DNA of 60,000 nucleotides, from the NCBI GenBank assembly GCA_030704615.1, contig CM060734.1, positions 58,484,042 to 58,544,041 of the forward strand, in the 5' to 3' direction. The stretch comes from Takakia lepidozioides. Its lineage: Eukaryota > Streptophyta > Takakiopsida > Takakiales > Takakiaceae. Every line of letters starts with the position of its first letter. Within the stretch, counting starts at the first letter, position 1. Shown piece by piece: positions 1-9,963 of this stretch. The notes beneath the pieces are model-generated. The model saw nothing but the letters and a program-made list of their open reading frames with translations, did no database searches and was not told the DNA's origin. The position numbers and the translations under genes are program-made.

Positions 1-1
1 G

Positions 2-540
2 ACCAAGGTGGACCAGGAGTGGCAGTGGGAAGATGAGCAGGAACGAGCTTTTCAAGAGCTCAAGGCGAGGTTGACCTCGGCGCCTATCCTGAGACGACCT
101 ATCAGGGGGCGTCCCTTTCAGCTGCATACGGATTGGAGCATGCTGGGGCTTGGAGCGGTGCTCACACAGGTGGATGATGAAGGAAGAGAGTTCGTAGTGG
201 CTTATGCTAGCCGCTCGAACAACGCTGTAGAGGCTAAGTACAGCTCATATGAGGGAGAGTGCTTAGCTGCAGTGTGGGCCGTGGCACACTTCAGGTGCTA
301 TCTATACGGTAATCTCTTCACCCTTGTCACGGATCATCAGCCACTCAAGTGGTTGATGGAGTCAGACAAGCTTACGGGGAAGCTTGCACGGTGGGCACTC
401 ATACTCCAGGAGTATGACTTTCAGGTTGTGCATCAACCGAGTTTGGTCAATCGGGATGCGGATGGATTGAGTCGCAATCCATGCATGAGCCAGCAGGATG
501 ACACTGGAGCTCGGTGTCATGGTGAGACAGACGAGGAGAT
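2..540 (+). pseudogene. Ty3/gypsy RT C-terminus and RNase H
   Basis: The translation starts in the RT connection and continues into a Ty3-type RNase H. Recognisable signatures are FQLHTDWSMLGLGAVLTQ (first catalytic Asp region), YSSYEGECLAAVWAV (Glu), VTDHQPLKWL (Asp) and NRDADGLSR (last Asp). The open frame runs on to 616 without matching the family, while integrase coding has already begun in another frame, so a frameshift lies near 540-616. It would normally copy element RNA and degrade the template strand in virus-like particles. Confidence 0.9.
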
Positions 541-1827
541 GTGCCGGGATGGCACGCATCTGCATTTTTGTGTATCTTGGCATCGGGAGGTCAGGTTAGA
601 CCTACAACAGGGATGATTGTAGACGGAGTGTCTGAGGACCCTGAGGCTAGTGATGAGCCAGGTGGTGCCAGAGATATACATGAGGATTCAGCTGTGTTGG
701 ACTACCTCCGCACGGGAGACACGGCAGCCACTGTGACTGCCAGGGAGAGGGATCGGATCCTGCAACGAGCCAAGAGGTTCAAGTGGGAGGGGATACACCT
801 ACTTCGAGTGTGGGAGGATGGTCGGGTGAGGATTGTGCCTCACCCCACACAGCGTGCACGGTTAGTGCGGCATGCCCATGAGGAGTTGGGGCATTTTGGA
901 GTGCGACGCACTCATAGTTTACTGCAGGGGCAGTATTGGTGGCGTGGTATGCATACAGAGGTGCAACAGTTCGTGGCTAGGTGCATGGTGTGTGACAGTG
1001 TGCGTGCTTCATTCAACGCCCCTACACCACAGTTGCATCCTTTACCAATCATGGGATTGGGCTACAGGTGGAGTCTTGACTTCGCAAGACCGTTGCCACT
1101 GACTATGCGCCACCACAGATATGTGTTGGTGATGGTGGAGCACTTCTCCAAGTGGATTGAGTTGGTTCCATTGCCTGACAAGGCTAGTGAGGGGGCTGCG
1201 TATGCATTCTTGAATCGTGTGCTTAGCCGATTTGGTGCTCCAGCTGAGGTACTCACGGACCAAGGGAGAGAGTTCTTGGGGGAGTTTCAGGCTTTGTGTG
1301 ATAAAGCCTTGATAGACCACCGCACCACTTCTCGGGATCATCCTGAGGCCGATGGCTTGGCAGAGAGAGTTGTTCAGACGGTGAAGAGGGGTTTGCGCAA
1401 GTATGGCTTGCATAAGGGACACCTAGGAGATTGGGATCTTCAGGTTCCTTGGTTAGCCATGGGCTACAGGTTCAACAAACAAACATCACTTGCCTCCTTC
1501 TCACCATATATCCTTCTCTTTGGCCGAGAGCCGGATTTGCCTGCAGCCATTCGTAGGGACACTGCTCAAGTCCTTAACCTTGACGATCCGGACGTGTGGG
1601 TATGTGCATGTGATCAGCGTGCAGAATTGTTCAAGAAAGTCATGCCCATGGCTTTTGAGAACCTTGCCATTGCACAACACCGTGATACGTTGAGGTATGC
1701 CACTATACGTGGTGGAGGATATCGTCCTGGGGTTCGGAGGTTTAGCCCTGGTAATTATGTTTATTTGCAGCAGACTGCTCCTACGACTCTGGATGTTACT
1801 GCAGGGCGTGTTATTCTGAGGGTTTGA
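541..1827 (+). pseudogene. Ty3/gypsy integrase, stop codon before the tail
   Basis: The H2C2 zinc-binding region is visible at about 865-1000 (HEELGHFGVRRTHSLL, then CMVCDS). The DDE core follows: SLDF, then LTDQGREF, then EADGLAERVVQTVK. After the core a degenerate C-terminal region includes FSPGNYVYL and GRVILRV. TGA at 1825-1827 ends the frame, but the same frame continues open through a PHD finger to 2118, so one substitution separates the two. Integrase inserts the element cDNA into chromosomes. I read this copy as dead or needing readthrough. Confidence 0.88.
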
Positions 1828-2118
1828 GAGGTGTTGCCCTCAGGGGTCCTGATCTTGGAGGGTCGGGATGGCATGACTTGGAAGGACCATGTGCGTAATT
1901 GTGCGTCATGTCACCTTCCCAATGTCGATGGCAGAGTTGACCCAAACTTGGCAGTGGTACCTGCAGGTTTGAGGTGCATTCTCTGTGGGTCTGCCAAAGG
2001 GGCAGCCACCATGCTGGTGTGTGATCGATGCTCAAGGGGTTGGCATATGGGATGTTTGACACCACCTCTTGAGAAGGTTCCTGACGGAGATTGGTTGTGT
2101 CCACACTGCTTGGGATAG
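1828..2118 (+). pseudogene. PHD-finger tail of the gypsy integrase
   Basis: This continues the integrase frame directly after the single stop. Numbering residues from 1831, it has a complete C4HC3 PHD finger: Cys49, Cys52, Cys64, Cys67, His72, Cys75, Cys90 and Cys93, with the typical RGWHMGCL and WLCPHC contexts. An extra CxxC pair (Cys24, Cys27) precedes it. PHD fingers commonly bind histone H3 tails. In the chromovirus branch of Ty3 elements a chromodomain sits at this position, so I infer a chromatin-targeting role. Stop codon TAG at 2116-2118. Confidence 0.85.
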
Positions 2119-2378
2119 TGGCAGTGGACATGACTGGAGGCAGCTAACAAGACATGGGAGGCCAAGCTCATAGGAGTCAATACATGAGATCCCAAGCTCA
2201 AGTTCACAGGTTGCAAGACGACGACTAACGATGGGGCAACTCTTGCACCCGGCCTCTTGATCTATCGAGTTTAAGTGTAGTAAGGATAGTGGTGGAAGAC
2301 TTAGTGAGGCTATGGTCACTATCACATCTTGTGGCTACCTGGACTTAGAGGGACCTAAGCACCAGCTAGGGGGGCGAT

Positions 2379-2580
2379 TGTGTGGACTAGTGACTGCCAT
2401 AGTGGGCAGCATAGTGGCAGCCTAGTGACTGACTAGTTGTAGCCTAGTGGTTGGACTAGTGGCTGGACTAGTGGTGGACTAGTGGTATACTAGTGTGTGG
2501 TGTGCACATGTGTTGTGTGGTTTTGGACAGCAATGTAGTTGTGTAGCGATATGTATGCGCACGACAGATGCAAAAAACAC
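2379..2580 (+). repeat. Probable gypsy 3' LTR start with CTAGTGG repeats
   Basis: Begins TGTGTGG right after the purine-rich GCTAGGGGGGCGAT. From about 2388 to 2500 the sequence is a degenerate tandem array of an 8-11 bp unit around ACTAGTGG. The distal LTR end is not identifiable because no second LTR is in the window. Confidence 0.5.
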
Positions 2581-3264
2581 AATTGAAAAAAAGCAAAAGC
2601 TACCACCTACAAAAAATATCTTAGATCTCTTATTTACGTTTTGGGCCTGAAAAGGGCTTGTTGACCACTGACGTGGCAGGTAAACAAGCCCAAAACAGAT
2701 TGCACTCCAAAGGCCATTTTTGGCAGAAAATTAGCAATTTTAGAAAAAGCACTTCACATTGTGGTGTGTGAGCATTACATACACACATCGGCTTTTAAAG
2801 ATTTTGTAGAAAAAAAAGTACTTCATTTGGAGGCACATTTTCTCTTGTCAATTTTGAGATTTCAACCCCTATGTAATTGCATGCAAAGCAACCATAAGTG
2901 AAAAAATCAATTGGACCTGCAATTTAGGGGGTTCATAGCCACTCCACTATTGATTTGGAAATGGTGGGTCTTGAGGCAAGAAAAATTGGATAAAGCTAGG
3001 TTTTGATTTGGTCAAACCAATTTCTTTCTCATTTTTTCTTTGGGACCTGATATTTGAGGTCTGGGCCACAATTATAATCTCACAATTTCCATGGTGGACT
3101 TGGCTCATTTTTTGGTATGTCATGTATAAATGAGCTGGGCCCATTGCTATAAGGCTAGAATCTCTGGATGATTCTTGGTAGGTTTCTAGGGGCAATTTAC
3201 TACAGTTCGGTACCCAAAATTGATAAAAAGTCAAAAAATGGCTTGGGAACTTAAGGGTTAATGC
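2581..3264. other. AT-rich spacer, nothing recognised
   Basis: No open frame with recognisable protein features and no clear repeat. It may include the rest of the gypsy LTR. Confidence 0.5.
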
Positions 3265-3507
3265 ACTCATGGAATGATTGGACGTTAGTATAACAACGAC
3301 GCTAGGTCGTGAACAACTTTTTTCTTTTCTTTTTTCTTTTCTTTTTCCTTTTTGTTTGGGCGTGGATGTGGCAAAATTTTCTTGAGGTTAAGTGCAGAGG
3401 TGGTAACATGTACAATATCCACCTGGATCCTACCTAGCTATAGGTATGCAATATATTGTGCAATATGGTGATTTCTTGAAAACATCAAGGATACTTCCCA
3501 GGCGACA

Positions 3508-3760
3508 CAGCCCTTTATTTTTTTTATTTTTTTTAAGGGGAACACCTGGTAGCGATAGCTCACAATTCAGGCCCCTTAGTAGTGAGAGGAAAAAAAACCT
3601 CTTTCAGAGTAAGTAACCTCGCCCTGAAGGCTTTTGTATGGGAAGTGGGAGAAGAACATACCATAGCCATCAAGACGTAGCAGGATTTGACCCCAGAATC
3701 ATTTGGGTGGCACTAAGTGCACTATCCAACAGAGCTACCAACTGTTGGTAGCCCTTTTGG
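3508..3760 (-). repeat. tRNA-derived SINE, copy 1
   Basis: On the minus strand it starts near CTACCAACAG, with a tRNA-like head: an A-box-like GGTAGCTCTGTTGGATAG followed by a B-box-like GGGGTCAAATC. An unrelated body follows and then an A-rich tail (T-rich on the plus strand at 3518-3535). The same layout occurs at about 23745-24010 and 43480-43742. The tRNA of origin cannot be named from sequence alone. Confidence 0.7.
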
Positions 3761-4332
3761 AAGCATAAACAGGTGGTGTAATTAGCAGGTGGCGGAATTA
3801 ACCGGTGGTGAAATCGTAATTCATCTAGGCGCAATGGGGCGCCAACCCTTAGATTTAGGGTGCGTGGCTCCCCAGTTCCCAAGCGAAATGTGTGGGGTCC
3901 CCCCGTGCTTTTTGGCACCAGCTGCCCAGGGAACCGCCACCTTTGGCCCTTTTTTTTTGCATAGGGGTGTCGATCGCGGACCAACTTTTTTTGGTGCAAT
4001 CTGGTTTTTAAAAGGTAGGGCTGGTCGTGAACCTAGGCTTATGCTAAGATAATTTGATGTGAGCCAGCTAGGCTCACGCTTGCCACGCCGGTGGGATTCT
4101 GTGGCTCACGCCATATGATCCATGAGAAATGGTGTATATAGCCGTGGATATGGGCCTCCTATTACCGTGGAACAATGTCGTGAATGTAAACTAGTGAAAT
4201 AGTATAGGATGACAGTTAGCCTGCCATTTGTAAGCATATGTGATGATAGGGCACATGCTGTCATATCTTATATGACATACTTTTTAACTCTAGTATAAAG
4301 CATTTGTACATAGATGTCATAGAACAAACATA

Positions 4333-5420
4333 CCGTACTTACCTAGCTTATTAGGCAATAATTAATGCTTCTCATTGTTTGATGATTGGGACTTGAATGC
4401 GGGCACGTGTGGTTGTGGCGGGGCCTGCAGGTGGCAAGGGGGTACAGCAGGGTGGGCCGACCTCTACCTGGCGGGGTCAGTCTGCGGGGGGGAGCCGGCC
4501 CAGGGGCACGCGCGCAGGGGAAGCTAGAGGGGAGCGAGTCTGTTGGGCCCACAAAACACCTGTATATTTTGTTTGAGGAGGGTCTGAAGGTTGGAGTTAG
4601 GCGCTCGCCAGTTGGAGTCCGCTCGTCAATCGCTCGTCAATCGCCAGTCTGCTGGTGTGTCCGCTCGCCAGTCTGCCGGACTGAGTCAGTCCGCTCGCCA
4701 ATCGCCAGTCGGCTGGTCAGTCCGCTAGCCAATTGGAATCAATCTGTTGAGGGTTTGGCAAGTCCGCTGGAAGGTCCGCCGCCGTTAAAGAACTAGGACT
4801 TAGAAAAAATTCAGAATCTAGACCCGGTCAAAGGGGGGTGGGTTCATGAGCTCACCCTATGGGCCGTACTGGCGGGGCCCATAGGTGCATTCAAGACCCA
4901 ATTATTAAAAAATGAGAGGCTTAATTAATTCAAAATGAGGTGCCTAACTAAATTTAGAACTTTTTTGGAAAATGTGCCTAAAACTTAGAAAAACCTCCTG
5001 AGAACTGCCCAATTGCTCAAAAATTGTGGAAAATACCAAAATGTCCAAATACATGGGAAAAATGCCTAAATTATATTATTTAAAATATTAAAAAAAGGCA
5101 AAAATTCCTACAATTTAAATTTTCATGTCCAGGTATAGGGTTTAGGTAGTACCAGGTGTGTAGGTGCGTACAGCCTTCACTGCATCCATTCTTTTATCAC
5201 ATATCAAACATTATGTGTTTTTAAAATAAAATAACCTCAACAATAGTTTTTGAGAGAGGTCAAAAAACTATTGTTCATCATTATTCAGCCTGGTCGACTG
5301 AAAATATTTGGGAAACTACCTAGTGGAGGTGCCTAAATAATAAAAACGAATCTGCCTAATAATATTCCATTTTAATTAATTATTAGGCACGGAAGTGCCT
5401 AATAAGCTAAGTAAGTACGG
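4333..5420. mobile_element. TA-flanked inverted-repeat DNA transposon, 1,088 bp
   Basis: Terminal inverted repeats match 24 of 25 bp and begin CCGTACTTAC(C/T)TAGCTTATT. TA flanks each end (4331-4332 and 5421-5422). The allelic position in copy B (24564-24565) has one TA and no insert, which is direct empty-site evidence. TA duplication is the hallmark of the Tc1/mariner superfamily. There is no transposase, so it is non-autonomous. The interior carries GTCCGCTCGCCAGTC-type repeats (about 4600-4780) and a module shared with 9964-10200. Confidence 0.85.
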
Positions 5421-5681
5421 TAGTCTTATATTTCCTCTACTAGTCATATCTTCATTGTTAGCGCAAAGTCTTGCATGCAATATGACAACATATTTGACAT
5501 GCTACACGTACAACTTTGGTTATGCATCTCAACTTTAGTTTACCTAAACCCGAATGTCTACATTGACCCCCTCTATGTCAAGGACATGTGAATGTCATAA
5601 AGAACATACATCTCATCCTAAACCATATTACATATTTATTGCAACACTAAAACTAAGGTGATATCAATCTATGAATCAAGA

Positions 5682-5717
5682 CTTTTGTTTTGTTTGTTTT
5701 GTTTTGTTTTGTTTTGT
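5682..5717 (+). repeat. (TTTTG)n microsatellite
   Basis: TTTTG/TTTG units, slightly longer here than in copy B (24831-24854). Confidence 0.85.
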
Positions 5718-5995
5718 CACGTTGAGATGTCCCGAACCGCAAGGCCCCAATGTTGGTGCTTGGTACTGTTGGAAAGCCCTCGACGAGGAGGGGTGCACGG
5801 GCTTGGTCTCATGATTTTTGAACCTGCAGTGTGGGAGATACGGAATTCCAAGTACTTTTGGTCGTTGAAAATTCACAAAAAATAGCAAAAATGGCAAAGT
5901 GGGCATCCTGGGACAATGGTTGGAGCCTCGACGGGATAGATATCAAGGGAAAGGTCTCCGGTTCAAATCTGGTCGTAGGCTATGTGGGAAAAAAA
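5708..5995 (+). repeat. Dispersed repeat R2 and tRNA-like block
   Basis: The block around GGAAAGCCCTCGACGAG to GTCGTTGAAAATTCAC is related to minus-strand sequence at about 39890-40042. It is followed by a block ending GGTCTCCGGTTCAAATC, which contains a B-box-like motif, and that block repeats at 6500-6640. The second block may be a SINE head, but no clear A-box is seen. Confidence 0.5.
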
Positions 5996-5996
5996 T

Positions 5997-7085
5997 GCAT
6001 TTGGACTTAGATGACATTGGACACTGGGCCAATGGCACAGGCTACCCTAGAGACGGGAGGTATATCAATAATGATCGGATATTACTACTCAATAAATTCA
6101 TGAAAAGAAATAAATGGGGCCTTGTCATGGGAGACGTACTTGGATACATAGGAGATTGCACATTGGGGTTAGATGGGCCTCGATATAGGAGACGCACATG
6201 GGAGACGCCCTTAGATATATAGGATATCGCACTTGGACTTAGATGGCATTGGACACTGGAGGTCATACTTGGGCCTCTACATGGGAGAAGCACTTAGATA
6301 CATAGGAGATTACACTTGGGCCTAGATTTCAATTTTTCACACATGGGCCTCGACATAGGAGACGCACTTGGATACATAGGGGATTGCACTTGGACTTAGA
6401 TGACACTGGACACTTGGGCCTATACATGGGAGATGCACTTGGATAGTCATGAGAGCTAAAGCCATTGTTACGGACGCGATGTCCTATGATGTGCTTGTTG
6501 GTGGGGCTGGTCGTTGGAAATTCACAAAAAATAGCAAAAATGGCAAAGTGGACATTCCTGGGACAATGGTTGGAGCCTTGACGGGAGAGATATCAAGGGA
6601 AAGGTCTCCGGATCAAGTCTGGTCATAGGCTCTCTGAAAAAAAAGAAATGATATTAGATATGGGATTGCACTTGGACACTTGGGCCTATACATTGGAGAT
6701 GCACTTGGATACATGAATAGAAGATTGCACTTGGGCTTAGATTTCAATTCTTCACACATGGGCCTTGACATAGGAAACACTACTTGAATATATAGGGGAT
6801 TGCACTTGGACTTGGATTTCAATTCTTAACACATGGGCCAATGGCGAGGCCTGGATCTCCCAAACATGAGGGTTTTTAGATACATAGAGGATACATAGGG
6901 TACAGGCTATCCTAGAGGTTGCATTTGGGCCTCGACATAGGAAATACATAGAAGATCTTACACTTGGACTTAGATGACACTTGACACTGAGGTCATTTTT
7001 GGGCCTCGATATAGGAGACGCACTTGGATATAGAGAGGATTGCACTTGACTTAGATGACATTGGACACTTGGGCCAACGGCACAA
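5997..7085 (+). repeat. Degenerate tandem repeats
   Basis: Units of roughly 90-110 bp built from phrases such as GGGCCTCGACATAGGAGACG, CACTTGGATACATAGG and CACTTGGACTTAGATGACA recur across 6120-6450 and 6640-7080. A second copy of the tRNA-like block (6500-6640) interrupts them. Open frames here are repeat artefacts. Confidence 0.7.
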
Positions 7086-7655
7086 GCTACCGTAGTCCAA
7101 AATAAGGAATAGTACACAATATCATCAAATCTGGAAAACAGACTAAAATTGATGTTGAACTTGCATCTTTCTTATAATCCGACTGGTAATAAAGAACATT
7201 GTATTGTCAATTCAAACATACTTCCTAAACTGTGAATTGTCCATACTCTAATGGAACTGTGAATTGTCCAAAGATTTGCATGTTTTTAGTGCTAGGAGGT
7301 AGGGAAGTGAGCTGTGGTTGTCAACGACCTCAATTTTACCATCTACATTGCACTACTCATACTCGCTTTGTACATGTTTTATAGAGGTTGCACATATGTT
7401 ATAATGTTGCAGAAAGATAGAGAAGAAAATTGCGGTCCTCAACAACCTCCATTTCACCATCTTTCTCACGAACCACCCATATTGGTTTTATATAGAGCTC
7501 TACATATGTTTGCATGTTTTGTGGTCCTCGACATCCAATGGATAACATACTTATATGGTTGGGATATTTACTTGAAAGTTTTCATAGGCCCTAAACGCTC
7601 ATCCGTATTTGTTTGTCACTGATATGTTTGCTTACCCTAAACCTTATATCCTAAA
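7086..7655. other. Copy-A-specific spacer
   Basis: Absent from copy B. An open frame at 7314-7622 has no recognisable domain or homologue and I do not call it a gene. Confidence 0.4.
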
Positions 7656-8604
7656 ACCTCGTTCTAATATTTGAAGCTCATTCCAAAAAAACAAAATCAA
7701 CTGTGGGTTACGATAGAGTTATTGGGATGGTTAACTTATATACCTTAGTGACTGGGATGTTAAATTTGCAATTGTTACCAATTTCTTTCATTCTATGTTA
7801 TATTTCTATATCTACCATTTTATTTTCCAATGTATGTCATTTGACTTCGATGTTGACGTTTTATGAATTGAGTTGCATTCACAAAGTGAATTGATTATGT
7901 TGTTTTTATTTTATTTTATTTAAATACTAAATTCTATTCAGTTTTGTCCGGGATTAAGCCAAAAGTCTAGAATTAGTTAAAGAGAGAGAAGACTCCGGCC
8001 AAAGCCGGCGTAACTAAGAGCCACTTCACCTTGCGGCTACTGCCCTCTTTCGGGGCTGGGCCCTATAAGATAAACAGATATCCTGTAGGACACCAAGTAA
8101 CCGGGGGTATAGAGGTATTTATGTTGTGGAATTAGTTAAAATATTTGAGATGATGAGATGACGGGATCTTATACTCTAAAACAAAATAGAGCCTGTGAAT
8201 GGGAAACCAGATTTATCATTGAAATGGTGCCAAGTATGATCTATGCAAGTACCGTTCATCCGCGGATCCGGGATGGCCGTATATATTCTAAATCATACGC
8301 ATATCCGTATGATACCTGAGAAGACGCCATTTGAGCTTTGGACAAAGGAGAAGTCGTCCATTGCACATATGAGTGTTTGGTTGTGATGCATACGTGCATG
8401 TGCCGAACGACATGAGGCAGCGCAGCTACGGTGTGAGCCTAACATGTGAGCCTGTGAGCTAGGTTCACGCTTCCCCACCACAACGTAAGCGCAGGGTGGT
8501 ATTTTAAAGAAAGATAACCTATACCCGAGGTTAGGTGAAATAAGACATAATATCGTGGAAAATCAGATATTTCTTTGACTGAGAGAAAGATTGTAGACAA
8601 TGAG

Positions 8605-8895
8605 TATGTCTGGGCAGAGTCTAGCTGGGCAGGAGCATGGTGAACAAATGCATGTTAGCAGCCACAGTGGTACTGTGTGGTCAGGTGGCCTACCCTGGTA
8701 GGTGTCAGCATTCACGAGTGAGAACCACCTAGTTTCCGCACGTTTTTAAAAAAACTTATGGAGGGGCCAAACTACATGGTTGTGTCTCGTGATATGCGTA
8801 CATTGGCTGAGAAGATGCGGCCATGTGTCACGAGCTTGGTGGGTGGTGGAACATAGCGGGTAGTAAGGGGATGGGAACAAGTGTGGCCATAAATG
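8605..8895. other. Spacer between R1 copy A and the LINE
   Basis: No gene seen; may hold the LINE 3' untranslated end. Confidence 0.4.
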
Positions 8896-8997
8896 TGTTT
8901 GCGTTGGTCAGCCATGTATTAGACGTATTTAAATTTGAGTGTTTGTCAGATTTGTGCGTCAGTGGTTGCTTTGGTTAGCCAGAAGTGATTTGAGAGT

Positions 8998-9600
8998 TTA
9001 TGGTGTAGGATATCGGATTGAGTCCATTTTTGGATGTGTACTTTTGGTATGGCTGATGGAGACGACGGCTTGTTTGTGTGCTTCTCGGGTCAGAGTGGTT
9101 AGGAGGTTATGGACTGGTCTAGGTGCAGGGGGGTCGGGGACTGGGTGAATGAACCAAAAGGGGTGTGTGTGAGCGATGTGGATGGGATACTTCGTGGGTA
9201 ATACTGGGGGTTGAGAGGCGCTGAGGTGAGCGAATAGATCGGCTTTGTCATTTCCATGAATACCAGTGTGTGAGCGGACTTTGAGGAAGTGGACTGGGTG
9301 GGTGATAGAGGTGGCTTTGTGAACAATGGCAACAATAAGGTTACGATCGGGGTGATGATGGTGGGTAGAGGGGCGGGAGACGTGGTTTCGGATCAGATAT
9401 AGGGAGGTAAGGCTGTCAGTAAAGCTATAGTATAGAAGGGGGAAGGCGCCAATCAAGGAGAGAGCGTCATGGATAGCCATAAGTTTTGCTCTAAGAAAGG
9501 TGGCAGGGCCCGGGAGCCGGAAGGCAACTCCCTGCCCGTCGCCAGCGTGGTAAATGTCATACCCTGCCTTATGGTTGGTGAGGGAACCATCCGTATAGTG
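8998..9600 (-). pseudogene. LINE RNase H domain
   Basis: In minus-strand order: YTDGSLTNHKAG (first Asp), RAKLMAIHDAL (the catalytic Glu site reads Lys), FTDSLTSL (Asp), then HTGIHGNDKADLFA (last Asp). The pattern is that of eukaryotic LINE RNase HI. The Glu-to-Lys change would abolish metal binding. The proline run upstream of it is encoded by a 20-bp homopolymer. Confidence 0.85.
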
Positions 9601-9683
9601 GGAGTTTGTTGGGGGATTCTTGAGGGTGGTGTTTTGTTGATATATTGAAGGAATGGGGGGATGGGGTGTTGTTGGTGTAACTT

Positions 9684-9703
9684 GGGGGGGGGGGGGGGGG
9701 GGG
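9684..9703 (+). repeat. G20 homopolymer
   Basis: Twenty consecutive G, read as a proline run on the LINE strand. Length is likely unstable and prone to assembly error. Confidence 0.95.
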
Positions 9704-9963
9704 CGACTCCGCCATGCCCCAAGCTTTATTTGTTTTAATCCGGAAGGGTGTGACGGGGGTATATCTGGGTAGTGGATGATGTCTTCATTTTATGATTTAT
9801 GGTTAACAGCTGTTCGAGTTGGTGAAGGAAGAGTGTCGGTATGTCTGTGTGTAGGGGGTTTTGAACGTGCAGGATCAAGGTAAGGGTAGGTTCTTTACGT
9901 TTAAGGTGTTTGGGGAGAGGGGGGGTATGAGCATATTGTAGTTGATTTATTTTGTCGAAAGGG

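Larger units (their letters stand above)
1..2580 (+). mobile_element. Ty3/gypsy LTR retrotransposon, 3' half
   Basis: The window opens inside pol. In order I see the end of reverse transcriptase, RNase H, a zinc-binding (H2C2) region, an integrase DDE core and a PHD-finger tail. A purine tract (2368-2374) follows, then a probable 3' LTR starting TGTGTGG at 2379. The element is broken: the RNase H and integrase frames differ (frameshift around 541-616), and TGA at 1825-1827 interrupts the integrase tail in frame. The gag end and 5' LTR lie outside the window. Ty3-type order (RT, RNase H, integrase) is seen directly; the exact clade is not resolved. Confidence 0.9.
3265..8604 (+). mobile_element. 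Composite repeat R1, copy A
   Basis: Colinear with 23311-25865 (copy B). Both begin ACTCATGGAA and both end at GACAATGAG. Copy A ends ATGAGT, giving a 6-bp inverted match to its start, but no convincing target duplication is visible. It contains a SINE (about 3508-3760), a 1,088-bp TA-flanked transposon (4333-5420) and 1.86 kb absent from copy B (about 5790-7650). Blocks around GTGAGCC/GGCTCAC recur. No coding capacity is recognised, so I call it a non-autonomous dispersed repeat of unknown class. Confidence 0.7.

Noticed and set aside
7314-7622. Open frame with hydrophobic start
   Set aside because: No recognisable family, no promoter, absent from R1 copy B.
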